The translations under genes and the position numbers were made by a program. This document shows positions 47,982-57,613 of a stretch of 64,000 nt of DNA, piece by piece. The DNA is taken from the NCBI GenBank assembly GCA_021780905.1, contig JAJXXW010000048.1, positions 1-64,000 of the forward strand. The letters run 5' to 3'. Origin of the DNA: a bacterium (lineage in GTDB: Bacteria; Verrucomicrobiota; Verrucomicrobiia; Limisphaerales; UBA11358). The notes under the pieces are model-generated. The model made no database searches. It saw only the letters and a program-made list of their open reading frames with translations, and had not been told where the DNA came from. Every line of letters begins with the position of its first letter. Position 1 is the stretch's first letter.

Positions 47982-48035
47982 CGATGTTCAAAGAGTCTTT
48001 CAAATTAAAAAAGGGCAATCGCTGCATGGAAATGG

Positions 48036-49013
48036 TCACGGCACCGGCACGGCATTGAACACCTGCTTGATGATGGCGTCGGTCGTCACGGCCTGCGCCT
48101 CGGCTTCGTAGGTCAGGATGATGCGGTGGCGCAACACGTCGGGGCCGATGTTTTTCACGTCCTCGGGAATCACATAATCGCGGCCTTGCAACAGCGCCCA
48201 CGCTTTGGCGGCGAGCGTCAGGAAAATCGTCGCGCGCGGCGAGGCACCGAATTGTATGAAGTGTTTCACGTCCAGCTTGAAATCCTGCGGCTTGCGCGTG
48301 GCGAACACAATTTTGACGATGTAATCGCGGATCTTGTCGTCCACATGGATTTGGTCCACCAGTTTGCGCGTCGCCAGAATTTCTTCGAGCGAGACGACGG
48401 GGTTCACCGGCTGCTCCGGGCTGGTGAACGCCATGCGGTCCAGAATTTTCCGTTCATCCGCTTCGTTGGGATAATCCAAAATCACCTTGAACATGAAGCG
48501 GTCCACCTGGGCTTCGGGCAGCGGATAGGTGCCTTCCTGGTCAATCGGATTCTCCGTGGCGAGCACGAGGAACGGCGCCGGCAGCTTCATCGTTTCGCCG
48601 CCGAGCGTGACCTGCCGTTCCTGCATGGCTTCGAGCAAGGCCGATTGCACCTTGGCCGGCGCGCGATTGATTTCATCGGCCAGGACAAAATTTGCGAAGA
48701 TCGGCCCGCGCGTGGCGTGGTATTTGCCGTCCTGCGGATGGTAGATGAGCGTGCCGAGAATATCAGCGGGCAGCAAATCGGGCGTGAACTGAATGCGGTT
48801 GAACTTGGCCTGCACGGCGGTCGCAAGGGTGCGGACGCTGAGCGTCTTGGCAAGGCCGGGCACGCCTTCGAGCAGCACATGTCCGTTGGCAAGCAACCCG
48901 ACGAGCAGCCGTTCAACGAGTTGTTCCTGGCCGACGATGACGTGGGCGATTTCCTGGCGGAGCGTTTTAATCCAAGCCGACGTTTGCGCGACTTGATCTT
49001 TCAGTGTGTTCAT
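48036..49013 (-). CDS. MoxR-family AAA+ ATPase
   Basis: A 325-residue AAA+ chaperone-like ATPase. Walker A is GVPGLAKT at 50-57, Walker B is VLADEIN near 111, sensor 1 lies in LVLATENPIDQEGTYPLPEAQVDRF near 150, a hallmark of MoxR proteins, and an arginine finger is expected in the AQVDRFMFK segment. It helps insert cofactors or remodel partners with VWA proteins. It is the first gene of a minus-strand operon of nine genes down to 38673, though the esterase gene separates it from DUF58. It is divergent from the PII-Amt module. Confidence 0.93.
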   Translation of the reverse strand: MNTLKDQVAQTSAWIKTLRQEIAHVIVGQEQLVERLLVGLLANGHVLLEGVPGLAKTLSVRTLATAVQAKFNRIQFTPDLLPADILGTLIYHPQDGKYHATRGPIFANFVLADEINRAPAKVQSALLEAMQERQVTLGGETMKLPAPFLVLATENPIDQEGTYPLPEAQVDRFMFKVILDYPNEADERKILDRMAFTSPEQPVNPVVSLEEILATRKLVDQIHVDDKIRDYIVKIVFATRKPQDFKLDVKHFIQFGASPRATIFLTLAAKAWALLQGRDYVIPEDVKNIGPDVLRHRIILTYEAEAQAVTTDAIIKQVFNAVPVP

Positions 49014-49178
49014 GTCGCGGGAATTTAAGTGGCGAAGCGGGGCGATTCAAGCATGGCGTTGGATTCTTTTTGAACCCGGACGGTGCTGGCGAAAATTTCT
49101 TCGCGTGGATAAAAAACCGCAAGGCGGGGCCGGTTCGGCGTTGGATAAAAAAGTAAAATTCGCCCAAACCGGTCTTGA

Positions 49179-49634
<456 letters not shown>

Positions 49635-49669
49635 AAAACCATACCCACCAACTTCAAAAAAATACGAAC

Positions 49670-51316
49670 ATGAAAAAACATCTTTTAACACTCGCCCTGG
49701 TTGCCGGCACCGTGCTGGGCAGCTTTTCGCTCCGCGCGGACACCGTTTCCAATGTGGTGGACGCCGTGACCAACGCGGTGGCCGCGGCTGCGGCCCCGGC
49801 CGCGCCGGCCCCCACCAATGCGCCCTCCGTGGAGCAGCGTCTGGAAGCCGTGGAGGCGTATTTCCAAAATGGCAACCCCGCCACGCCGTTTCAGGACACC
49901 AATGGCAACTGGGCGGTGAGCTTTGCCGCCGGTCCGTCCATCATCAACACCAACCTGATGAACAGCACCGGATCGTTCACCAACTATCCCGGTGCCGGCC
50001 ACAACGCCTGGTTGTTGACCAGCACCGCGCTGGTGTTGTTCATGACCCTGCCCGGCCTCGCCTTGTTCTACGGCGGCATGGTGCGCAAGAAAAACGTCCT
50101 GTCCGTGCTCGCGCAATGCTTCCTGATCACCGGCCTGGTGACCATCCTCTGGGTGTTCGTCGGCTACGGCATGATCTTTGGCGGCTCGGGCACCGGCGGT
50201 GCCGACGCCGGTCAACGGCTCGCAGCCATGGCCAAGGAAGACGCGGTGTCCGGCTGGGTTGGCAGTCCGATGGTCTGCTGGATGTTAAAGAACGTCACTT
50301 CCGCGCCCAACGGAAACTACTCCTACTGGGTTTCGGAAAACGTCTATGCCATGTTCCAGTTGATGTTCGCCGTCATCACGCCGGCGCTCATCATCGGCTC
50401 CATTGCGGAGCGCATGAAATTCAAGGCCATCTTCGTGTTCATGACGCTGTGGATGCTGATCGTTTATTTCACCCAAGGCCACGCGGTGTGGGGCATCAAC
50501 GGCACCATGAACGGCCTGTGGAATGCCGGCGCAAAAATCCACGCCATTGACTTCGCCGGCGGCACCGTGGTGCACATGACCTCCGGCTGGTCGGCGCTGG
50601 TGCTGTGCTTGATCCTCGGCAAGCGCAAAGGTTTCGGCAAGGAAAACTTCGCCCCGCACAGCCTCGTGCTGACCTACATCGGCACCGGCATGCTCTGGGT
50701 TGGCTGGTATGGGTTCAACTCCGGCAGTGCCGTGGCGGGTGACGTGATTGCCGCCAACGCCTTCACCACCACGACCATTGCGACGGCGATTGCGTCCTTT
50801 GTGTGGCCCATGTGGGAGTGGATCGTCAAAGGCAAGCCGAGCGTGCTCGGTTTCTGCTCCGGTGCCGTCGCCGGCTTGGTCGTCATCACGCCCGCTTGCG
50901 GTTACGTCACAACCGAAGGCTCGATCTACATCGGTCTCGCGGCGGGCACCATCTGCTGGTTCATGTGCTACAAAGTCAAGGGCTGGCTGGGTTATGACGA
51001 CGCCTTGGACACGTTCGGAGTGCATGCCATTGGCGGCACCACCGGGGCCATCATGACCGGCATGCTGGCGCGCAATGCCGCGAATCCCAACTTTGGCGCC
51101 AATGCCTGGTTCAGCAAATACGTCACCGACAGTTGCTTCCAGCCGCTCGTCAAGGAACAACTCAAGGCCGTGGCCATCACCATCGTGTTGAGCGTGATTG
51201 GCACCATCATCATCGCCTACATCACCAAAGTGCTCGTGGGTCTGCGCCCGACGGAAGAAGTCGAAATCACCGGCCTCGACGAATCCGAACACGGCGAACT
51301 CGGCTACCACGGCTAA
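49670..51316 (+). CDS. amt: Ammonium transporter (Amt family) with long N-terminal extension, locus 2
   Basis: A 548-residue transporter, about 85 residues longer than the first Amt. A signal peptide (LLTLALVAGTVLGSFSLRA) is followed by an Ala/Pro-rich linker (AAAAAPAAPAPTN) and an external segment before the first helix at about 110. Then come FYGGMVRKKNVLSV, FAGGTVVHMTSGWSALV with the first pore His and FGVHAIGGTTGAI with the second. The final LDESEHGELGYHG echoes the GLDxSxHGExxY end of locus 1. A long loop near 170-210 (SGTGGADAGQRLAAMAKED) is not in the first copy. The gene ends in a strong terminator. The extension may be a periplasmic sensing or scaffold domain, an inference. Confidence 0.95.
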   Translation: MKKHLLTLALVAGTVLGSFSLRADTVSNVVDAVTNAVAAAAAPAAPAPTNAPSVEQRLEAVEAYFQNGNPATPFQDTNGNWAVSFAAGPSIINTNLMNSTGSFTNYPGAGHNAWLLTSTALVLFMTLPGLALFYGGMVRKKNVLSVLAQCFLITGLVTILWVFVGYGMIFGGSGTGGADAGQRLAAMAKEDAVSGWVGSPMVCWMLKNVTSAPNGNYSYWVSENVYAMFQLMFAVITPALIIGSIAERMKFKAIFVFMTLWMLIVYFTQGHAVWGINGTMNGLWNAGAKIHAIDFAGGTVVHMTSGWSALVLCLILGKRKGFGKENFAPHSLVLTYIGTGMLWVGWYGFNSGSAVAGDVIAANAFTTTTIATAIASFVWPMWEWIVKGKPSVLGFCSGAVAGLVVITPACGYVTTEGSIYIGLAAGTICWFMCYKVKGWLGYDDALDTFGVHAIGGTTGAIMTGMLARNAANPNFGANAWFSKYVTDSCFQPLVKEQLKAVAITIVLSVIGTIIIAYITKVLVGLRPTEEVEITGLDESEHGELGYHG

Positions 51317-51350
51317 ACTTTAAGCCAAGGAGGAGGAATCGGGGAATCAC

Positions 51351-51388
51351 CCGGCGGGCAACGCAAGTTGCCCGCCGGTTTTCGTTTT
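51351..51388 (+). terminator. Rho-independent terminator after amt locus 2
   Basis: CCGGCGGGCAA and TTGCCCGCCGG make a perfect 11-bp stem with a 6-base loop, followed by TTTTCGTTTT. It closes the PII-amt transcript. Confidence 0.92.
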
Positions 51389-51618
51389 ATTGGATGGCGC
51401 ACCGATGAGCAAACTCCTTCAGCGGATCATGGCCGGATCCCTTTCACGGCGACGGGCCGACCTCCAGCCAGCGGGGTTCAACCCGGCGGGCACCAGGTGC
51501 GCCGCCCAGCCCGGCCAGTCCGCCGGTTGCCAGAAATTTTCGGCCCGAAAATTGGTTGGGGAGCCGCTGCACACCGTTCCGCCCGCCCATTGGGGAGATC
51601 CCGCAAAGTCAGTTCGGG
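51389..51618. other. Non-coding interval with a palindrome, between amt and thiH
   Basis: No convincing gene. AATTTTCG (51535-51542) pairs perfectly with CGAAAATT (51546-51553) over a 3-base loop. A short frame from 51390 lacks motifs and runs into thiH on the other strand. With the terminator this makes about 300 bases between stops. Confidence 0.45.
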
Positions 51619-52821
51619 TCACAGCGTCAATGCCGCGTCCCAGTCTTTCCACACCGGCTCGTAGCCGAGCTGGCGGATGCGCTCCGCCACTTCGCCGGGC
51701 GAGCGTTCGTCGGCGATGTTGAACTGCCCGGTCGCGTTCGTCGCGCGGTTTTCCAGCGGCGCCCATTCGCTCGCGCCGGACGCCAGCTCCTTGATGACAC
51801 CGCGCTCGGTGTGATGAATTTTCTCCCGGCCCGCGCCGGTGTAACCGCCGGGTTCGGTGCGCGCACCGGCGCTCATCATCGTCACGCCCAGCGGAATCAA
51901 GCCGTCGCGCAGCTTCGGATTTTCGCGCGTGGAGAGCACGATGCCCACGTCGGGAAACATGAGGCGGAGGGCGCAGATGAGTTGCGCCAGTTCGCGGTCG
52001 CTGATGTGCGTGCGCGCCTGAAACTCGCCCGCACACGGCCGGATGCGCACGGTGGAAATCGTCAGCGCCGCCTTCCAGCAGTTGCGCAGCAGATAATCCG
52101 CGTGCGCGGCGGCGCTCAACGCCTCCAGCCGCCAGTCGGCCAGACCGTATAGCGGGCTGATGCCGAGCCGGCGGAAACCGGCGGCGTAGGCGCGCTCCGG
52201 CGTTTCCAAGCGCCAGTCGAAATTCCGTTTCGGCCCGGCGGTGTGCATTTCCGCATAGACTGCGCGGTCGTAAGTTTCCTGATACACGACGAGACCGTCC
52301 GCGCCGGCGGCGACCAGCGGACGGTATTCCTCCGTTTCCATCGGCCCGACTTCAAGTGAAATGCCCGGCCATTCGGGATGCAGCAGGGCGATGCAGTCGC
52401 GCAGGTAGCCGTTGGAGACAAATTTCGGATGTTCGCCGGCGACGAGCAGCAGATTGCGGAAACCCTGCGCCTTCAACGCGTCGGCCTCGCGCTTCACTTC
52501 GTCAAGCGAAAGTGTGACGCGCAGAATCGGGTTGTCGCGCGAAAAGCCGCAGTAGGTGCAGTTGTTGATGCACTCGTTGGACAGGTAAAGCGGCGCGAAC
52601 AGCCGGATGGTTTTGCCGAAGCGCTGCTGCGTCATCCGGTGCGCGCGCCGGCCCATGGCTTCGAGGTTTTCCGAGGCCGCCGGCGAAATCAGCGCGGCGA
52701 AATCGGCGAGGGAAAACTGGCTTTTGCCGGCGGCCGCGCGCGCGGCGGCGGTGCCGGTGCCGAGCGATTTCTGGACCAGCGCTGCCAGCGGCAGCGAATT
52801 GAATTCAGCGACAAAACTCAC
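51619..52821 (-). CDS. thiH: 2-iminoacetate synthase ThiH-like radical SAM enzyme
   Basis: A 400-residue radical SAM protein. The iron-sulfur site is Cys84, Cys88 and Cys91 in NECINNCTYCGF, a ThiH signature. ILRVTLSLDEVKREADALKAQGF and LLLVAGEHPKFV follow, then SLEVGPMETEEYRPL and QETYDRAVYAEMHTAGPKRNF, conserved in ThiH (tyrosine lyase). It splits tyrosine to make dehydroglycine for the thiazole of thiamine. No other thi gene or TPP riboswitch is near. A relative such as HydG is less likely without hydrogenase genes. Confidence 0.88.
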   Translation of the reverse strand: MSFVAEFNSLPLAALVQKSLGTGTAAARAAAGKSQFSLADFAALISPAASENLEAMGRRAHRMTQQRFGKTIRLFAPLYLSNECINNCTYCGFSRDNPILRVTLSLDEVKREADALKAQGFRNLLLVAGEHPKFVSNGYLRDCIALLHPEWPGISLEVGPMETEEYRPLVAAGADGLVVYQETYDRAVYAEMHTAGPKRNFDWRLETPERAYAAGFRRLGISPLYGLADWRLEALSAAAHADYLLRNCWKAALTISTVRIRPCAGEFQARTHISDRELAQLICALRLMFPDVGIVLSTRENPKLRDGLIPLGVTMMSAGARTEPGGYTGAGREKIHHTERGVIKELASGASEWAPLENRATNATGQFNIADERSPGEVAERIRQLGYEPVWKDWDAALTL

Positions 52822-52981
52822 GGAGCCAGTCTAGCCGGTTTTTGGGCGAAGTCGAGGCGCGGGCAGCAATCTTCACGATTAGCTGCCGGGGTTTGGCGTG
52901 GGGTGGCGATCATTTTTCGCGAAGGATTTTGCCACGGCCGTCGTATTTCTGTATGAAGAACACAAAGCAACCCGTCAAACA

Positions 52982-53833
52982 ATGAAAACCACCATCTGCC
53001 TTGCCGCCAGCCTGCTGGCGCTAAACCTCACGCCGGTCTTTGGACAGCCACAACCCACAACATTTGCTGAACGGCTGGCAGCGATAACAGCCAAACAAAA
53101 TGAATCCAAGGCCAATGCGCCAGCGCTGACCAAGTTCAACCTCGATTTTCCCGGCGGCACGCCGAGGACCCTTGTCGCCGCAATTGATAAGGCGATGGGC
53201 AAGCCGCTGAACGTCATCATCCCGGACGAAGATGCCGAAACGGAGCTGCCGGCGCTCAAAATGAATGATGTGGTCGTGCCGCAACTGTTCGCAGCTTTGG
53301 AAGCCGCCAGCCAAAAACAAGTAAAGATCGTTACGAGGACATTCAGTGGATATCCAAGAATTTCAGAGTCCTATACCGTCATGGATACGAGCTATGGTTT
53401 TCATACCGACGGCGAGCCTTCGGACAATTCCATCTGGAATTTCCACGCCGTTAAACCTCCCGAGTCTCCGGTGGTTCCAGCCGCGAGAGAATGCCGGTTT
53501 TACTCGCTGTCGGCGTATCTGGATCGCGGCTTCACGGTGGACGACATCACCACGGCCATTCAAACCGGCTGGAAAATGGCGGGACCCATCTCGACGGAAT
53601 TGAATTATCACAAGGAAACCAAACTGCTCATTGCCTATGGCGAACCGGATAAATTGAATACCATTGATGATGTCCTGAAAACGCTGCCGCCATCCAACAT
53701 TACGTTGCAGGGCTCGAAGTATTATTGGGAACAGATTCAACGCTTGTGGGAGCAAATTAATCTGCTGAACAAGAAAATCGGCGTTGAGAATGTCTCCACC
53801 AATTCCACGCCCGCAGAAAAGTCTGGCAAATAA
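52982..53833 (+). CDS. Secreted protein upstream of a sigma factor, function unknown
   Basis: About 283 residues from ATG 52982, with a clear signal peptide (TICLAASLLALNLTPVFGQ). The mature part has a region that resembles an STN/secretin-like small domain in composition (TPRTLVAAIDKAMGKPLNVIIPDEDAE, ALKMNDVVVPQLFAALEAAS), then a long beta-rich middle and a second copy-like segment (LDRGFTVDDITTAIQTGWKM, TKLLIAYGEPDKLNTIDDVLKTL), and a helical C-terminus. I do not recognise a family. It is followed by the sigma gene after 27 bases, so it may be a stimulus sensor or a regulon product. Confidence 0.7.
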   Translation: MKTTICLAASLLALNLTPVFGQPQPTTFAERLAAITAKQNESKANAPALTKFNLDFPGGTPRTLVAAIDKAMGKPLNVIIPDEDAETELPALKMNDVVVPQLFAALEAASQKQVKIVTRTFSGYPRISESYTVMDTSYGFHTDGEPSDNSIWNFHAVKPPESPVVPAARECRFYSLSAYLDRGFTVDDITTAIQTGWKMAGPISTELNYHKETKLLIAYGEPDKLNTIDDVLKTLPPSNITLQGSKYYWEQIQRLWEQINLLNKKIGVENVSTNSTPAEKSGK

Positions 53834-53860
53834 ATCAGTTCCGGCTGTTAATGCGTCAGC

Positions 53861-54484
53861 TTGGAAGAAAACCTTCAAATCTCCCGCCGGCGTTCCGGGG
53901 CGGCGGACGCGCCTTTGGGCGAACCGCCGGACATCGCGGCGCTGACCTGCGGCCTGGCAGCCGGCGACGAGGCGGCGTATCGGCTTTTTTATGACGCCTA
54001 TTTTGACCGGCTGCTGCGGTATCTGCTCGTCGTCACCGGTGGCAACGAAGAAACGGCGCGCGAGGCGCTGCAACTGGCGCTCGTCCGCGTCGTGCGCCAC
54101 GTCAAGACGTTTGCAACGGAAGAGAAATTTTGGGGCTGGCTCACGGTGCTGGCTCGCAGCGCGCTCGCGGATGAAGGCCGGAAACAGCGGCGGTATTTTG
54201 CCTTTCTGGAACGGTTCACGCGGCATCAGGAAACCGGGGCGGATCCGATGGACAACGGCGAGGCGGACGAGCGGTTGCGCGCGTTGCTGGCCGGCCAGTT
54301 GACCGCGCTGCCGGAAGACGAGCGGCAACTGGTCGAACAAAAGTATGGCCTGCGCCAGTCCGTCCGCGAGATCGCGGAGAAACAGCAAACATCGGAAAAG
54401 GCGGTGGAATCGAAGCTGTCCCGCGTCCGCCGCAAACTCAAGGACGCCGTGCTGACGAAATTGAAAAATGAGCAACCACGCTGA
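53861..54484 (+). CDS. RNA polymerase ECF-type sigma factor
   Basis: A 207-residue sigma-70 family protein. Region 2 covers AYRLFYDAYFDRLLRYLLVVTGGNEETAREALQLALVRVVRH and KTFATEEKFWGWLTVLARSAL. Region 4 covers LTALPEDERQLVEQKYGLRQSVREIAEKQQTSEKAVESKLSRVRRKLKD with a helix-turn-helix. The start is a TTG at 53861; no ATG or GTG fits better. The insert between the regions is somewhat long. ECF factors respond to envelope or other stress when released by a membrane anti-sigma. The next gene overlaps by 17 bases and encodes a small membrane protein, the expected partner. Confidence 0.88.
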   Translation: MEENLQISRRRSGAADAPLGEPPDIAALTCGLAAGDEAAYRLFYDAYFDRLLRYLLVVTGGNEETAREALQLALVRVVRHVKTFATEEKFWGWLTVLARSALADEGRKQRRYFAFLERFTRHQETGADPMDNGEADERLRALLAGQLTALPEDERQLVEQKYGLRQSVREIAEKQQTSEKAVESKLSRVRRKLKDAVLTKLKNEQPR

Positions 54485-54980
54485 CAAGGAAAGCCTGCTG
54501 GCCGAAGTGCTGGCCGAAGCGTCGCCGGCGGATTTTCGTGCGGTGCTGCTGGCGACGACGCTGCGCGAGGCGCGCCGGTGCCGGCGCTGGCGCCAGGCGC
54601 GCGAGGCCGGTGGCGTGTTGTCCGCGCTGCTGCTGACGTCCTGGCTGGTGTGGCAACACCGGCCGGAAAGAATTTCCGCAGCCCATCCGGCGACAAAAGC
54701 GGGGGCGGCCGCGTCGAGCAGCTTTCAACTGGTCGAAACGCGGTCATGGCCGGCCGGCGCAGTGGTGATCACCGGAAATTTTCCGGCGATAAAAACCATT
54801 TTCACCGCCGCCGCCGTCACGCAGATCACCACGACTGGCGGCGGTTTTCACTACCTCAATGATGAGCAGTTGCTTGCGCTGCTGGGAGATCGTCCGGCGG
54901 TTTTGATCCGCACCGGGCCGCATTCGGAGGATCTGGTTTTTGCCAACCCGGAAGATCAAAAACGGTTGTTTGGAAATTAG
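54468..54980 (+). CDS. Small membrane protein, candidate anti-sigma factor
   Basis: A 170-residue protein with a cytoplasmic N-terminus rich in Ala, Glu and Arg (residues 1-45), one membrane helix (GGVLSALLLTSWLVWQHR near 48-65) and an outer domain of about 100 residues with beta-rich character. This layout is that of anti-sigma factors, though no ZAS zinc motif (HxxxCxxC) is visible, so the assignment depends on context. The 17-base overlap with the sigma gene implies translational coupling and near-equal synthesis. It is convergent with mqnE, with a hairpin between. Confidence 0.65.
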   Translation: MSNHADKESLLAEVLAEASPADFRAVLLATTLREARRCRRWRQAREAGGVLSALLLTSWLVWQHRPERISAAHPATKAGAAASSSFQLVETRSWPAGAVVITGNFPAIKTIFTAAAVTQITTTGGGFHYLNDEQLLALLGDRPAVLIRTGPHSEDLVFANPEDQKRLFGN

Positions 54981-54994
54981 CCAGGCGGCCAGCG

Positions 54995-55014
54995 GACGGC
55001 GTTTTCACGCCGTC
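54995..55014. other. 8-bp hairpin across the convergent ends
   Basis: GACGGCGT (54995-55002) pairs with ACGCCGTC (55007-55014) over a TTTC loop. It overlaps the mqnE stop region and could stabilise or end both transcripts, but no strong T-run follows. Confidence 0.45.
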
Positions 55015-56228
55015 GCCAGATTATCCTCCAAAACTTTTGAGCGCGCCAAATTCTCCGCGAGTTCGGCGGGCTGGCCGTCCGACAGGACTTTGATCGGCTC
55101 GTAAAACGTGTTTCGCTGCACCGGCGTGCGGCCGGCTTCGCGGATGGCTTTGACCATGTCCGCCTCGGTCTGCAACTGCGGCGAGGTGGCGCCGGCCATG
55201 TGGAAGATGTGCTCTTCGATGATCGTCCCGTGGAGGTCGTCCGCGCCGTAGCTCAACGCGACTTGCGCGAGTTTCATGCCGAGGCCGACCCAATAAGCGG
55301 TGAGGTGCGGAAAATTGTCGAGATAGATGCGGCTCACGGCAAGCGTGCGCAGCGAGTCGAAGCCGGTCGGCGGATTTTTCACCGGGATGTCGTTGTTCTC
55401 CGGCTGATAGGCCAGCGGCACGAAGCCGACGAAGCCGTGCGTCTCGTCCTGCAACGCCCGGAGCTGGCGCAGATGATCCACGCGGTCCGCCAGCGATTCG
55501 ACATGGCCGTAAAGCATGGTGCAGGTGCTGCGCTGGCCGAGCCGGTGCCAGGTGCGGTGCACGTCCAGATATTCGGCGGCGGATTCCTTGCCTTTGGCGA
55601 TGGTGCGGCGCACGGCTGGCTGAAAAATTTCCGCGCCGCCGCCGGTGAGCGAATCGAGGCCGGCGGCTTTCAACTCCGTCAGCGTCTGCGCGACGGATTT
55701 TTTCGCCAGCCAGGCGAGGTGCAAAATTTCAATCGCCGTGAAACACTTCAATTGCAGTCCTTGCGGACGGCCGCTCTTCAGCGCCTTCAGCGCCTGCAGC
55801 ATGTCCGTGTAATAACTGAACGGCAGCGACGGATGCAGGCCGCCGACGATGTGCAGTTCCGTGATGCCGAGCTTCAACGCTTCGCGCGCCTTTTCGACCA
55901 TCTGCGGCACGGTCAGCTCAAAACCATCCGCATCGCGCCTTTTCCGGGCGAACGAGCAGAACTGGCACGACAAGATGCAGTAATTGGAGTAATTGAGGTA
56001 GCGGTTGACGATGTAGCTGGCGTGGTTGCCGGCCTTGCGCTGCCGCACGAAATCGGCGATGACGCCAAGCGCGTTCAAATCCTTCGATTCAAACAACCGC
56101 AGCGCGTCGGCTTCGGAAAGGCGTTCGCCGGCGACGACCTTGTCATAAAGGTCGCGCAGTTCGCTGTGCTGGATGAAAAAATTCACAGGTGAGTCTTTAG
56201 CAGAAATTCCCGCGCAGGGCAAATTCAC
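55005..56228 (-). CDS. mqnE: Aminofutalosine synthase MqnE
   Basis: A 407-residue radical SAM enzyme of the futalosine menaquinone pathway. The cluster is Cys84, Cys88 and Cys91 in NYCILSCQFCSFAR. ELHIVGGLHPSLPFSYYTDML near 125, LTGGGAEIFQPAVRRTIAKGKE near 205, and TMLYGHVESLADRVDHL near 248 are MqnE/CofH-type segments. A GTG at 56186 (VNFFIQHSEL) is an alternative start with a less odd N-terminus. No other mqn gene is nearby. Presence of MqnE implies menaquinone is made through futalosine, not by the MenB route, and it fits a menaquinone-linked Sdh. Confidence 0.9.
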   Translation of the reverse strand: MNLPCAGISAKDSPVNFFIQHSELRDLYDKVVAGERLSEADALRLFESKDLNALGVIADFVRQRKAGNHASYIVNRYLNYSNYCILSCQFCSFARKRRDADGFELTVPQMVEKAREALKLGITELHIVGGLHPSLPFSYYTDMLQALKALKSGRPQGLQLKCFTAIEILHLAWLAKKSVAQTLTELKAAGLDSLTGGGAEIFQPAVRRTIAKGKESAAEYLDVHRTWHRLGQRSTCTMLYGHVESLADRVDHLRQLRALQDETHGFVGFVPLAYQPENNDIPVKNPPTGFDSLRTLAVSRIYLDNFPHLTAYWVGLGMKLAQVALSYGADDLHGTIIEEHIFHMAGATSPQLQTEADMVKAIREAGRTPVQRNTFYEPIKVLSDGQPAELAENLARSKVLEDNLATA

Positions 56229-56349
56229 AGTTCGCGCCCGGTGCCCCAGTAAACTTCCAGCCCATTGGTGATCTCATTTTTGTGCCGCCAAGCCGAGTTC
56301 GGGCGACCCTGGATGACCCGAAGGGACCCGGGCGGAAATGAATTTGGCC

Positions 56350-56385
56350 AAATCAAAACCGCCGGCGGATCAGTTCCGCCGGCGG
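56350..56385 (-). terminator. Rho-independent terminator after the type II secretion F gene
   Basis: On the minus strand an 11-bp perfect stem of CCGCCGGCGGA with TCCGCCGGCGG around a 5-base loop is followed by TTTTGATTT, 17 bases past the stop codon. Confidence 0.88.
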
Positions 56386-56401
56386 CTCGGGCGCTCCGCG
56401 T

Positions 56402-57613
56402 TCAGTGGCCGCCGTTGACGATGTTGGCGAGGTTGAAAATGGGCAGGAACATGCAGACCACCATGCTGCCGATGACGACGCCGAGGAAGACGATGAGCAG
56501 CGGCTCGATCAGCGACATCAGGCCGGAGAGCGTGGTGTCAATTTCCTCGTCGAGAAAGTTGGCGACGCGCTCGAGCATGTTGTCAATGTTGCCGGTCTGC
56601 TCGCCGGCGCTCAACATGCGGATGATCATGCTGGGAAAAACCGGGTGTTTGCCCAGCGCGGCCGAAATCCCCTCCCCGCGCTCGATGTCGGTGGCCGAGG
56701 TTTTGATGGCTTTTTCCATGACGGTGTTGCCGACGGTCTGCGAGACGATTTGCAGCACCTCCAAAATGGGCACGCCGCTGCGCACCAGTGAAGCCAGGGT
56801 GCGGGTGAAACGCGCCAGACAAATTTTATGGGCGATCTGTCCGAAAATCGGCAGGCGGATGCGCAGCTTGTCCCAGAAATCCCGCCCGTTCTTGGTCTTG
56901 ATGTAATAGAACCAGCCCCACACGCCGGCTCCGACGAGGACGACCAGGTAGAGCAGGTAGTGCTGGACCAGTTCGCTGATGGTGATCATGACCAGCGTCG
57001 GCCCCGGCAGCTTGGCCCCGAAACCGGAATAAACCTCCTTGAAGGTGGGGATCACCCGGACGAGCAGGAAGACCGTGATGACCACCGCCACGATGCTGAC
57101 CACCGTGGGATACATCAGCGCGGTCTTCACTTTTTTGCGCAGGCGCTCGGTGTTTTCCAGGTAAGTCGCCAGGCGGGCGAGAATTTCCGAAAGCAGCCCG
57201 CCCTTTTCACCGGCGGACACCATCGCCACATACAGTTTGTTGAACGCCTTGGGATGCCGGGACAGCGCCTCGGAGAAACTTTCGCCGCTTTCCACGCGCG
57301 TGCAGATGTCATGGACCGTGTCGCGCATCACCTTGTTCGGCGTCTGGTCGGCCAGCGCCTGGAGGGATTGCACGATGGAGATGCCCGCGTCAATCATCGT
57401 GGCGAGCTGGCGGGTGAACACCACCAGATCCGCGAGCGCCACCCGGCCGCCCCGGGTCTGGCCGCGCTTGGCGATCTTCTCCCGGATCTCCACCACCAGC
57501 AGGTTGCGGTTGAGCAGGGCTGCGATGGCCGCCTGTTCGTTGGCGGCCTCGACGGTGTTGCGCAACTCGCGGCCGGAGCCGGTTTCTCTCGCGGTATAGG
57601 CAAATATTGGCAT
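56402..57613 (-). CDS. Type II secretion/type IV pilus inner-membrane platform protein (GspF/PilC)
   Basis: A 403-residue inner-membrane protein with two T2SF domains. The first (DLVVFTRQLATMIDAGISIVQSLQAL) is followed by a helix pair (VVSIVAVVITVFLLVRVIPTF), and the second (KICLARFTRTLASLVRSGVPILEVLQIV) by a last helix (LIEPLLIVFLGVVIGSMVVCMFLPIF). The residues FRVYGSG-type loop near VYSGFGAKLPGPTL is conserved in PilC. It forms the base of the pilus/pseudopilus motor with GspE/PilB. No other pilus gene is near, so it is an orphan member. Confidence 0.93.
   Translation of the reverse strand: MPIFAYTARETGSGRELRNTVEAANEQAAIAALLNRNLLVVEIREKIAKRGQTRGGRVALADLVVFTRQLATMIDAGISIVQSLQALADQTPNKVMRDTVHDICTRVESGESFSEALSRHPKAFNKLYVAMVSAGEKGGLLSEILARLATYLENTERLRKKVKTALMYPTVVSIVAVVITVFLLVRVIPTFKEVYSGFGAKLPGPTLVMITISELVQHYLLYLVVLVGAGVWGWFYYIKTKNGRDFWDKLRIRLPIFGQIAHKICLARFTRTLASLVRSGVPILEVLQIVSQTVGNTVMEKAIKTSATDIERGEGISAALGKHPVFPSMIIRMLSAGEQTGNIDNMLERVANFLDEEIDTTLSGLMSLIEPLLIVFLGVVIGSMVVCMFLPIFNLANIVNGGH

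Noticed and set aside
51822-53032. TPP riboswitch for thiH
   Set aside because: No CUGAGA-type thi-box or matching helices in the region upstream of thiH.
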